DNA of 64,000 nucleotides, from the NCBI GenBank assembly GCA_029204225.1, contig CM055097.1, positions 63,485,662-63,549,661 of the forward strand. The letters are read 5' to 3'. Position 1 is the stretch's first letter; every line of letters begins with the position of its first letter. The translations under genes were made by a program, and so were the position numbers. The notes below the pieces were generated by a model that was not told the DNA's origin, made no database searches, and worked only from the letters and a program-made list of their open reading frames with translations. This DNA comes from Diphasiastrum complanatum. Its lineage: Eukaryota > Streptophyta > Lycopodiopsida > Lycopodiales > Lycopodiaceae. Positions 10,850-22,190 of the stretch are shown piece by piece.

Positions 10850-12145
10850 GGGGTGAGAGATGGGACAGAGGGGAAAGTCACGAGAAATGGGAGGTTTTGC
10901 GTCAGTTGTTATTCGTGTCCAAAAGAAGTTATACTACTTAACATCTTTTAAATAACATTTTTGAATCATAGTCCAGTCTTCCCAAACAAGAAGTGTTTTA
11001 GTGATAGGCCAAGCCCTAATATTACCGTATCACGACGGGTGCCATGCGGATTAGTTTATGGGCAATTGGTCCATATCAGTTTGTTTTTAGTCATAAAAAA
11101 GAGTATGGATAGTTTTAACTGTTTACATTTTGCTTAGCCAAAAGACTTGGTGTGGACATGTGTGTTGGTATTAGGACAAATCCATGCCATGCTAATCCAA
11201 GCGAGCCTTGCAGAGCAAGGTATATCACGCACTTCTGTCCATACTCCTGAGCATATCCATGCTTTCCAGTTGTATCTAACCAAATTTAGTCTAAAGTAAC
11301 ACTCATTAGGGTAAGGTTAACTTTTTCCATGATTGATTGTATGATTGTTTCTGAGCAAAAGGATCATATATCAACCATGGTATAGGGACAATGCTTTGGA
11401 TAGACATGATTAATTATTAGTAGGAGATTTCCAATGTTTTTACAAGGTATTAGGGTAGATCCATGCCATTCTAGCCCTTTCATAAAAACTACATATCTTA
11501 TGCATATCCATGTTGTCTAAGACCATTTTTATTGGAGACCGTACTATTAGGTTTTTGGCATGAATTTCTTTAAGAATCATTTAGTCAATTTGCTTTTTGG
11601 ATGTAGTATCTTTTTCTTAAGTCTTTTTTTAAAATTTTCTTTTTTTGAAGAGACATAGATATTAAAATATAAATAACCACTCTTCCCATGCTTGTTCGTG
11701 CTTCGTAGAATTCACATAAGAATCGATAACGAGAAGTCATACCTGAATGTTTGTAGACGAGGCTTTGTGAAAGCTGCCATTGTTGGTTTTCTCGTAAAGG
11801 TTTTCTCTTTATACCATAAAGACAAGGAAATAGTCCTTTTAGTCCATAGCTACGTTTAAGAGTTATGTAAAAACATTTAGATAAAGTAAACGAAGTGTGC
11901 TAAATTGCTTGCTTTGTAAAGTTTCAGTAGGTAGCATACCTTTGCTTTGAGTATGATGATGCTTGGTTCGAGTATGAACCAGAAAGTAGATGATAACAGG
12001 TCGTGGTAACAAAGCGATGCTATATTATCACATGCATCGATAACAGTTTAGTATTGTGGGGTGAGACTGAAAGCATGAAGTGACATTGAGAGTAACAATT
12101 CATTGCAAGATTAGAGAGTATAACTTTCTAGCATAAAGTACCCTT
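10850..12145. other. Non-coding stretch
   Basis: I find no coding signal. Variants of ATCCATGC(C/T) occur several times (about 11183, 11266, 11460, 11506), hinting at old tandem or dispersed duplication. Nothing else stands out. Confidence 0.35.
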
Positions 12146-12146
12146 C

Positions 12147-12629
12147 TATCCATATTGGATAGTAGAAGGTATATTCATCACTGGATAGTAAGCATGTTGA
12201 ATCATATAAACAATCAGATAGATAAAGGTAGGTGATCCTACTGTCCATCGCTGGACAATAGAAGGTGTTGCATTCAATGTATGAAAAAGCAGATGGAGCT
12301 TGTTGTCCATCGCTGGATAGAAAGTATATCTACTTTGTAAAACATTTCTCGTAAGTGAAGGAATGAGTTAGTTGTCCATCGCTGGACAAAAGCACTCATA
12401 CATTATTATTTTGAGGCCAAAAAACAAAAACATCTAATGAAAGAGCCATTCCATCGTTGTCCATTAGAAATGAAAAGACATTCTTACATATGAGGAGGCA
12501 GATAGTGGTTCATCTACCTACTGAACATTTTTGAAGATATGTAGAAAAGTATAATGTGTCCATCACTGTCAAGCGGGATGCACATGTTTTTTCTATACAA
12601 AAATCCGCTAGATCTGTCCATCGCTGGAC
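12147..12629. repeat. Array of short hairpin repeats (GTCCATCGCTGGAC family)
   Basis: The palindromic unit GTCCATCGCTGGAC (arms GTCCA/TGGAC, four-base loop) occurs intact at 12243-12256, 12374-12387 and 12616-12629. A one-base variant is at 12305-12318, and degenerate copies are at about 12147-12161, 12173-12187, 12449-12463 and 12558-12570. Spacing is roughly 60-110 bp and the sequence between copies is mostly unrelated. Such spaced short repeats resemble subterminal transposase-binding repeats of DNA transposons, but no transposase or terminal repeat was identified here. Confidence 0.7.
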
Positions 12630-12639
12630 ATTCATCCTT

Positions 12640-13153
12640 CAAACCAAAAAGAACTCACTCAAAGCTCTATGTTATAAGCAAAATCTAGCAACAGCTAACG
12701 ATTTATCAGGGAAGTATCATACCGAAAACCGGAGGGATAATAAAAGAGTGTTGGAAAAGCAAAGCAATGAAAAGTTGCTTACCATATGATAGTAGCTATT
12801 CGAATCGCATACTGGTAGGGCACAGTTACTGTATGTGAGAGACAAGCAAACTCTTCACGATGATGCGAGGGAGGATCCTCGAACCTGCGTGCTTATATGG
12901 TGTTATGTAATGTGGTTTTCTGGAAGGTAATGAGGGAGGGAAAATTAATTTCCCTCCAGTAAGGATTTTAAATTTAAAAGTTTTGTAGAGTGTTTTTAAA
13001 TTTGAGGTGGAAAAACCTCTTAGTTAAAAAGAACCTTTTATGCAAGAGAGAGTTATTTGAATTAAAACCTTGTGTGTTTTGAGGAGGCAGTGGTGCGTCT
13101 GTTGTCTACTCGTTTGATAGAAAAGCAGGATGAATATAGGCGAAGAAGCATCC

Positions 13154-13155
<2 letters not shown>
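12640..13155. other. Non-coding stretch
   Basis: I recognise no gene. One 77-codon open frame (12556-12789) overlaps the hairpin repeats and has no recognisable protein features. Confidence 0.35.
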
Positions 13156-13232
<77 letters not shown>

Positions 13233-13320
13233 TACGGGGGAAAAGGGGCATGCAAGGATTGGGGTGAGAGATGTGAAAGAGGGGGAAGTCGCGAGAAATG
13301 GGGGGTTTTGCATTTTTTTT
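13156..13320. repeat. (GA)n microsatellite plus conserved flank
   Basis: About 37 GA units span 13156-13229. The following ~80 bp contains GGATTGGGGTGAGAGATG and CGAGAAATGGGGGGTTTTGC, closely matching the flank of the array at 10769-10846. Apparent Glu-Arg or Leu-Ser repeat proteins across it are artefacts of the microsatellite. Confidence 0.9.
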
Positions 13321-13910
13321 TGGTGTAAAATGACTCACACGCCATTTGGTGTGGAGGCCAAAGGCTTGCATTTGCGCATTTAGCATTTGGAAAAATTACA
13401 ATAATGTTTGCTTACCTTAACCAAATAGCTTGCAAATAGGTGCAGATGAAATCTAAGAAATAGTTTTAAAAGGCTATTTAAATAGATCTAAAAATATAAA
13501 ATAAAATAACACTACAAAAATCGACCACCCAAATAGGTTTGAAAATTCAACGCTAAAGTACTAGCAAAAAGAAAGCTCAAACAACAATACAGTCTTCACT
13601 TGAGATGAGAATCGTGTTGAACCAAATGATTAATGGATCTTAGCTTTGATGTCACAATTGTCATGTCCCAAACTTCTCAATCAAAGCCAAGCAAGCTAAA
13701 AAATAGAGTAGCCATCACACCTATGTCGAAGAGAACCAAAGATAACAAATAATCATAAGTTGCCACAGAGCTTAGATTTCATTATAGGAGATGGAGCTTC
13801 AAGTTCTCTCAATTTGCAAATGAGCCAAAAGATTTTTCAATTGATCTTTCTTGCCTATTTACAGACAAGGCCCATGGCTTTAAAATTACTATGTTCCTAG
13901 CTGAATGAGT
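13321..13910. other. Non-coding stretch
   Basis: AT-rich, with no gene or structural RNA that I can support. CACTACAAAAATC at about 13510 resembles a CACTA transposon end, but no partner end was found. Confidence 0.3.
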
Positions 13911-13912
13911 CG

Positions 13913-14230
13913 CTAATCTATGTCGTATACGTAGTGCAAGTCATCAGGAGCACTGATATAAATGACTTTTGTCTTGTCGTCTTTAAGCTTGGCGCCAACA
14001 ACGTTGCAATAGTCAGTAAGACCAAAAGCTACAGTTGAGCTCATGTTTACAATGCAAAGTGAAGATCCCAATGTCATTGGCGAACATGTACATGGTTGTA
14101 TGGCTCCCATAAGAGAGCGTTAAGTATATGATAAGTTGGTAGAAGCCGAGTTTGCATATGGTTGATCCGAAAGTGTGTTGAGAGGTGAATGGCAGTAGTG
14201 CCAACGAACAACCTTGTTTGACCCCTCAAT
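13913..14230 (-). pseudogene. LINE reverse transcriptase fragment
   Basis: On the minus strand, three frames together show a non-LTR reverse transcriptase palm. GVKQGCSLALLPF lies near 14225-14185, a degenerate catalytic motif MYMFANDIGIFTL (normally YADD) near 14095, and LKDDKTKVIYIS near 13960. The order and spacing match LINE reverse transcriptases. Two frameshifts and the FAND sequence in place of YADD show decay. Only about 300 bp survive. Confidence 0.65.
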
Positions 14231-15360
14231 GATTGAGAAATTCTGAGGTGAATCTGGCATTTATCAGCAGTCTCCTAAAATTGCCTCTCATGAGCCTGAC
14301 CACCATTCTTCAAAATTTTGGCCCAAAGTTCACGTGTGTGAGAGCCCATTTGAAAAAGCCCAAATCTAATCATATTTTAAGTCTTCTTGAAATATAGCTT
14401 GATGAAGAAGATGTTTTGGGAATAGTATTGAGCATACTTGAGACGACCCACCTACATTGTGAGCATGTTGTCCAAAATGTTGATTGCTCCTCATGAAGAT
14501 AATGTCAAGTGCGTAGATTTTCTTTGTATTTTGGAGGCACATCCAAAGCACAATCTTCATGTAGGTTTAGAACCAGAATGTTTTGTGAACATTTTTGTCA
14601 TAATTTTAAAGTGGACAAAGAATCATGATGAGTTGTCCACATGCATGTTCCATCATAAAAGAAATTTAAAGTTTTTTTTATAAAAAATTTTGTGTGAAAA
14701 AAAAAAAATAGAACACTATGATAAAAAATCACCAAAAGAAAAAAGTTGAAAAAAAAAATTTCTTCACACCTGGCATTATGCCGGAGAAGGTCCTTTTCCC
14801 TCGGGCCTTCCACCTACTCGGGCACACACCCTCAAGCTCTCGCCATTGAGCAATGTGCCCTCCCATGGTGGAACCGGGAAGGCCCTCCTTATTGGCCTAC
14901 CATCCCACAAGGGTTGTCATAAGCGATTAAAGGTAGTGTGGGTACAAGGGTTGGCATAAGGGATTAAAGGTAGTGGGTGAGTCAATGTTTGGGAAAGCCG
15001 ACATAGTCCAAGAATGGAACCGGCATCTTTTTCCAAAAATCGGCATGAAAAAAAGTGTACAAATTTTTTTTATGTCATAAAGCTTGGGTTTTATAGGGAA
15101 AAACCGGCAAGTAAGAGCTTGTCACTCAATACTAATAGACATATCGATTTTTGGAGGGTAACCTCCCGAACACTGGGGTGAGTTAAGCACTTCTCAAGTT
15201 CTGGATGATTCTATAGGCCAATGAAAAGGGAGATATGGGTCTAAATTCACCTAATTTTCACCTACTACCTACTTATTGTCAATTGATGATGTGACAATGA
15301 AGCCGTGCCCAGATTCAATAAAGTGGAGAGCATCACCAATCACGACGAAAATTGGATATG
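14231..15360. other. Non-coding stretch with a small tandem duplication
   Basis: A unit of about 37 bp beginning CAAGGGTTG is present twice at 14908-14944 and 14945-14978. A-rich runs occur at 14697-14757. I recognise no gene. A short stretch near 15115-15200 is GC-balanced but has no coding signal. Confidence 0.4.
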
Positions 15361-15370
15361 TGCTCCCAAG

Positions 15371-15396
15371 GGGCGGGGGGGGGGGGGGGGGGGGGG
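15371..15396. repeat. G run upstream of KAS I
   Basis: GGGC followed by 22 G residues lies about 500 bp upstream of the KAS I start codon. It could form a G-quadruplex on the plus strand. The flanking 15370-15720 region is GC-rich compared with its surroundings and may be promoter or 5' leader DNA. Confidence 0.7.
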
Positions 15397-15399
15397 AGA

Positions 15400-15897
15400 G
15401 TGTCGGGGGCGTTGTGTGAGAAGTCGTGAATAGGAGCGACATAGACACACACACCTCTTGCGTGACTGGGCTGTGCTGTGAGGAGACTCTTCTTCCTCTT
15501 CCTGCCTTCCGCAGAGCAGAGAATTTGTCAGCACCCCACGCACGCCAGGAACGACGCACCCATGTTTGGTCTTCAATGCCATGACGACCGCGCTGCCGCT
15601 GCATACACCATCTTCGCCACCCCTCTTGGGCATAAAGCTCCTGGCTTCACACTTTCTGCGCTCTGTGTGTCGTCCAGGTTTTTCTGCTGTTCGGATTGAT
15701 CTCTTGCAGGAGGCACGAGACAGAGCAGATGGTGATTTAACACACCTACGGGCATTACATCGGCAGAATTGTCCTGCCCAATTGCTTATTAATTCTCGGA
15801 CATACAAAGCTCCTCACTGTTTCTGCTCTCCTCTCCCTGGATGAGATCGTCATTGAAATAATTTGTGGGGATTGTGTGAGAACAGGTGTCTTTGCAG
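15400..15897 (+). promoter_or_regulatory. Probable promoter and 5' leader of KAS I
   Basis: This GC-rich stretch directly precedes the KAS I start codon at 15898. No TATA box or long conserved ORF is clear. The bases just before the ATG, GTGTCTTTGCAG, could be a splice acceptor, so a leader intron is possible. The transcription start cannot be placed from sequence alone. Confidence 0.35.
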
Positions 15898-16090
15898 ATG
15901 GCAGCAATGGCTAGCGGCGTCCCGTGCTTAGCTCAGCCTAACTTTCACATAGAATCAATGTTCAAATCCAGTTCACATGGTTTTACAAAGTGCAGCTGGG
16001 TTCAGCATTGTGGGTTGAGGGCTACAGCTGCAGCAGTTTCGGATTTATCCGTCTTGAGTGCGAAGCCGTCTTCTGGAAACATAAGCAGCA
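15898..16090 (+). CDS. KASI: KAS I exon 1 (transit peptide)
   Basis: It encodes the Ser/Ala-rich N-terminus starting MAAMASGVPC. The donor is GTAAGT at 16091, phase 1. The first intron is 81 bp, a multiple of three without a stop, so the reading frame would stay open if it were retained. Confidence 0.85.
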
Positions 16091-19000
16091 GTAAGTTTCT
16101 GTTTGACTTTGTCCTACAGTTTAAGGAAGTTATTTTAGAGCTTACATTGTTTTTGTTATATCCTGAAGCAGGAAATCGGGTTGTGAAAGTGAGGGGAATG
16201 GCTTCTCCAACAGTAAACGCCCCTAAAAGACAGAGAGATCCTAAGAAGAGAGTTGTTATAACAGGCATGGGACTGGTTTCTGTTTTAGGTTCTGATGTTG
16301 ACAAATATTATGAAAAGCTTCTTGAAGGCCAGAGTGGAATTAGCTACATAGATCGATTTGATGTTTCAGAGTTTCCCACCAAGTTTGCAGGACAGATTCG
16401 TGATTTCTCCACAGAGGGTTACATTGATGGGAAGAATGATCGAAGACTTGATGACTGCATCCGCTATTGCATTGTGAGTGGGAAAAAAGCCATGGAAAAT
16501 GCAGGTCTTGGACCTGAGGATGGCTACAAGGTGAGATTCTAAAGACCTTCAACCACCTTGTGGCATCATTTGTACCAAATGACGGATCACCTTTGACTTG
16601 CAGAAAGAAAAACTACTTTTGTTGTCTTTGTGAAATATTGCACTAGCAGATTTACAAAAGACATACTCTATCTGCATTTTGGCAAAAGTTTTTAGATGAC
16701 TAATTTTTCTGGAATCCATGAGGACAAAATAATATATTTCCTTCTTGTTGTCTAGTTGGATGCTATCCTAGACCTAATACTTATACGTTTCTTTCTTCCA
16801 TCGATCACTTCTAGCTACAAAACAATGAAGATCAGACCCATTATTGTACAAAGATTGTTGAAAAGAGCTTTCAGGAAATATTTTACCTTTGGTTCAATTA
16901 AGTGCGTTGTGGATTCAGGTGAACAAGCAACGGCTCGGTGCGTTGGTGGGTTCTGGCATGGGAGGGCTCAAAGTTTTTCAGGATGGTGTTCTTGCTCTTA
17001 CAGAAAAAGGTCCTAAGCGTATGACCCCATTTTTTATCCCATACATCATCACAAACATGCCCACTGCTTTGCTAGGGATCGAAATAGGATCAATGGGTCC
17101 TAACTATTCTATATCAACTGCCTGTGCAACCTCTAATTATTGCTTCTATGCTGCTGCCAATCACATTCGCCGAGGAGATGTGGACGTTATAGTAGCAGGA
17201 GGTACAGAGGCTGCTCTTATTCCAATTGGTCTGGGTGGATTTGTTGCTTGCAGAGCATTGTCTCAAAGGAACAATGATCCTCAAACTGCTTCAAGACCCT
17301 GGGACAAGGATCGAGATGGTTTCGTCTTAAGTGAAGGTGCCGGTGTACTGGTGAGTTTGTCTGACTTTAGTTTGCACATTCAAGCTGACTAATCCAATTC
17401 TGATGAAGTTAGAAGTTAAATAGAAAATAAGGGTTATGCCATGTAGTATCATCCTGGTGAATGTGGTATGCTACACAAGATGCTTGAGAAATTTGCTGCT
17501 GATATTCTTTGCATTTTGTAGATTCCATTCTCAAGCTAGGGCTGATGTTGCACAAGCCATAACAGTAGTTGATACCTGGTTTTTCTATCTATACAATCTC
17601 TTGACTATTTTATGACAAATTGGTTACATTTTATGGAGTTATGAGAAGGAAGTTGTCCTACTGACTTGAGTCCGCATTTAATGTTTTGGTCAAAATTTTC
17701 CTCACATCGAGCCATAGCCATACCAAACCAAGATCTGAAGACTTGCTAGACTGCAAATACATCCAATTCAAGTCAAGATTTCATGTTTTATTATTGTTTG
17801 ATGGATTATTATATAGTCAACTCATTCGTTTTGCTGAAGCCCAATTGGTTTGCTTCGTCCCCATACTTTAGTCACCGTTTCACATGCCTAGCCTCAGTTG
17901 GGCTACAACAGATCCAAACTCAAGGAGCTCACCTCTAAACACAAGCACGTCATCCTTGCGTGCATCTTGTGCAACAGGATCATGATAGCCCATTTTAATT
18001 AGGTGTTTCTTGATGGTGCACTTGCTTCCATTGGCAAGTGGCACATGTTGCTAAAGCACCAACTCTTGGTCCCTCACTCTCACCCTCAACATTGGATGGT
18101 GGGCAATAAACTGATAGGTTGTGAAGCTTGTGATGTGGAAGGAAACTCTAAAGATCCTCTTCACAATGGACATCATGTTTCAGTACTGAGTATTCATGAA
18201 TCAAGATTCACAATGCATTATGGCAAAGGTGAAAGTGCCAAGGAGGATGTTTAATGAACAATAAGTTATCATTTTAATATTTTACATAATAACTTGCAAT
18301 GAACGCTAAAGGAAAAGGGACAAGCAAATGTTCAAACTTCACCTACACACGAAACATGGGGCACATCTACTAAGTGCCTCCAAGTCTCACCAATCCAATA
18401 TCTCGTGGCACCTGTTTGTCTGCAGGCAGCTATATTGTAGCCACACAATCCTAGGAGGTTTGCTCATATCCACAAAGGACCAACTATGTAGGTGACATTG
18501 CAAGACGTAGCTACCATATCATGCAACAACCCTCACATGTTCCCAATTGAGAGCTTTTGCCTTCACCATGATCTTGGGTCCTGATTCCGTAATCCTAAAA
18601 TGGGAACCCTAAACCCTAAGTTTTAATTTCTAACCCAGACTCCTACTTAGTACTATCTCACCCATAACACCCCTTGCTTTCTCTATCTACCTGTGACCCC
18701 CTCTTGATTCTCTACTATCTAGCTCCAACCCTCAGCTCTCAAGTTTCAAGAACTAAATTGTATGGTGCTAGCTTTGAGATTTTGACTGACCATGAAATCC
18801 TTAGATATTTGTGCAATCAACCTGAGCTTAGAGGTCGGAAAGCTCAATGGGCTGAGCTAATGCAGGGATTTGACTTGTCTATTAGTTATAGATGGGGAAA
18901 GTTCAATACAGTGGCAAATGCTCTTAGCAATGGTAAACGAGTTGAGTTTTACCCAATTCCATGATGAGTTATTCAAGTCCTTGAGGGGAAAATGCAAGAG

Positions 19001-22000
19001 TGATCCGTATTTCTTCACAGTCTGGAAAACAGTCTGGAACAGAGATGTATAGACTTCTGAACCAGTTCCTAGGCATGGGGAAGATTCATCCAACTATACG
19101 ACAGCTTTCGTTGAGGATGAAGAGTCCAAGCATTCGGCAGCTTGTGTTGAGGATTCTAAGTCGGTAGATCCTAAGCATACCATTACGGTTGAGGGATCCA
19201 GTTCTTGAGGATTCAAATGGAAACAATATTCCATTATCTACTTTACAAAAACAGAATGTGTGTTCCCAGCTTAGAGGATTTTAGGCGCCAAGTATTGTAT
19301 GAATGTCATGAAAGCCCTAGTACGGGACGCCCAGGAATATAGAAGATCTATGAGCTTTTTCATAGGCAATTCTTCTAGCCCAGTATGAAAAAGGATGTCC
19401 AACAGTATGTAACCTAGGCAAAAACATTTCTACAAACGCGTTTCTGTGCCAGAAACGTGCCAAAAAAAAGAACATAATATAAATTTCTTTTGCACCAGAC
19501 ATGATGCCGGTGCAGGGCCGAGGTTGATCTTATAGAGGGGAGTGTGGCTACACACCATGGCACAGGATTCCGCAGATGGAGATGCTTATATTGTGGTAGG
19601 CTCTTCACAGGATCACTCACCAGGATTAGGGCTCACTTACTGCGGCTTAGAGGGCCAGATGGACATTGGCCATATCTGCTTGCCCCAGGTCCTGATGAGG
19701 AGATGCAGAGGATGGACATGTATGGGCCCGATGGTACATCTACCCAACCAGTGAGACCATCACAGGGTTTAAGACACCGACGGGTAGCAGGGGCAGCTGC
19801 AAGCTCACAGGGAGGGCATAGTACAACACTACTACGGGAGCAAGGCGTAGTACATCACGGGCAGGGCCTACTACAGGTGCAGGGCCTAGTGTAGCACGGT
19901 CTGGGCATGGTTTAGGTGCAGTGCATGGTCCACGCGAGGCCACTCCAGTTCCATCTATAGCAGCAGGGCCTAGATCAGAGCCACAAGCATCACCCGAGCA
20001 TGTTGGATCAATGGTAGCAGGTACTTCTCGTCCCTTGTCGTCATCAACAGTAGATGCACCACATGCTTCGGCAGGTCCTGCAAGAGAGAGTGACACACCT
20101 CCAGGTTGATCAGACACACCCATAGAGAGATGTGATTGCTGATATTGGGGTTGAGCACGTGGTTTAGGTTGTCACAGACAACGCCACGAACTGTAAGCAG
20201 ATGCGAGAATTTCTGACGAGGGAGCATATGGACACCATGTGCTGCACACTGCATAGACCTCCTCATTGATGGCATGTGTGCACTTCCATGGATCAAAGAG
20301 GTATAATTTTTTCCATTTGCTATGCTATCATCCTTGATGTTTGCTCCATGTTGCTAAATCCATCTGAACGGTTGCCTAAGCTTTCTACTCGCGTGGTCAC
20401 TTTCATCACTGGAAGAAGCACGTGCTGGCCCCATTCCGCACCTTCTCGCCACTGGACCTGAAGAAGCCAACACCCACCCGCTTTGCCTATTACTTCTTGG
20501 TTCTAGAGAGACTGTTGGCAGTAAAGGACACATTACGGCCGATGGTTTCTAGCGAGGCCTTCCATGACTTTAGAAGCGTCAATGCAGATGCAACATACTT
20601 CCAGGCCACTGTGTTTGGAGTTGAGTTCTGGACACATGCAAAGGAGCTTGTGGGGGTCCTTCGACCCATCTTCTATGTGTTGCGCCTAGTAGACCGTGAG
20701 GGGTGCACTCTCGGTCTCATTTATTAGTTCATGGACCGCATCGCCGAGGCGATTTAGACGTCGGCCTTGGACGAGGACAAATATGACTCTTCAATGTCTT
20801 GTTTGTTTTTCTCACTCAAGTTTGTTGCGTTTCTTTTATGCTATGGTGCAGTAATGATTGTAATTTGTTCGTTGCAGGAGGGACGAGATCTTGCAGATCT
20901 AGGAGGCCAGATGGAACTACTTCCACCGACCCATCCACGCCGTAGCCCACATGTTGCACCCCTTGTGTCACTCTACCCGGGATTTGGATGATCAGGAGCT
21001 GCACAGGGGATGGGTGGAGTACACTAAGTGCGTATGGGCCGGACTAGGTATATGTCCTAAACCGCTTAGTATAGTCATAATATTGCAATAGTGTACTCAT
21101 TGCTAGTGTGTGGATTCAGATGACTTACCCGTGCCATGTTTTTTTTTGCCACCAGGTCCGATGCTCAAGAACATAGCACGCCAGTTGATCACTTTTGAGC
21201 GCTCCCAGTTCCCATTCGATGGAGAGCAATGTCGGCTGAGGGAGGATCAGGCCCGTGATGTGGTGGATCATCCACGGGCGCAGCACAGGTGACCTACAGC
21301 GATTGGCCGAGAGAGTCCTTGCGTAGGACTGTTCAGCATCCGCTTGTGAGCGGAAGTGGAGCACCTGGGCCTTGTATCACACACAGAAGAGGAACAGACT
21401 ATCCATCGAGCAGTGCAGGCGGTTGGTGTTTGTGAACACCAACGACCGTATGCTGAGGCACACACGCGCGCAGATGGCCATATGATGGAGGTGAGTCACG
21501 TTATTACCCCATGCTCTAGTGATGCTTTGACGAATTGAATTGTTTTCGAAATATGCAATGAATTGCAAAATACTTGTTTGACAACAATGTTTGTTTGTGG
21601 TTGCAGGTAAACCCTGACTCTTGCTTGGTGGACTTGGTAGCTGTTGCTCCTCCGACACCACCCACGTAGGACGAGTTGGATGATGAGATCTACAAGGAGT
21701 TCTACAAACAGGCATCGTGTAGGATCATAGCCACCTGACACAGACACGCGGGCATTAAAAGTGGGGTGGGGGCAGCCAGAGGGGGGCCAGAGGAGGAGGG
21801 AGAGGCAGAGGTAGGGGCAGGGGGAGGACGAGCATAGGCAACAAAGCCAGAGCATGCAGTAGCAGAGTCAGGGTCTCGCCACGGGGTAGGGCTCCCTCCG
21901 ATTCATCTGCAGACCCTTGGGATCAGCAAACAGGCACAGACTTGGAGGATTCTGATTACCACGACTCCGACGAGTCTTAGTCGTATAGTTTTCATTGTGT

Positions 22001-22129
22001 TCATCGAACATCATTGTACCCCATTTTGGTGCCATGTGGCCCGATATTATATATTATGATGATCTTTTTCATAGCAGTGCCATGATTCAATCTGGTTTCT
22101 TATGGTTTCAGATCGGTTTTATGGTTTGT

Positions 22130-22190
<61 letters not shown>

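Noticed and set aside
13024-13386. Open frames encoding long Leu-Ser or Glu-Arg repeats across AG/CT arrays (also near 22100, 61950-62210)
   Set aside because: They are translations of dinucleotide microsatellites and carry no other protein signal.
13510-13523. CACTACAAAAATC as a CACTA transposon terminus linked to the hairpin array
   Set aside because: No matching inverted terminus or 3-bp target duplication was found and the orientation is not supported.
15340-15807. 155-codon minus-strand frame upstream of KAS I
   Set aside because: It overlaps the G run (giving poly-Pro) and the GC-rich probable leader, and has no recognisable domain.
15886-16542. Continuous 218-codon frame over KAS I exons 1-2
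   Set aside because: It begins at a GTG and reads through an 81-bp intron with good GT-AG sites; the spliced ATG-start model fits KAS I better.
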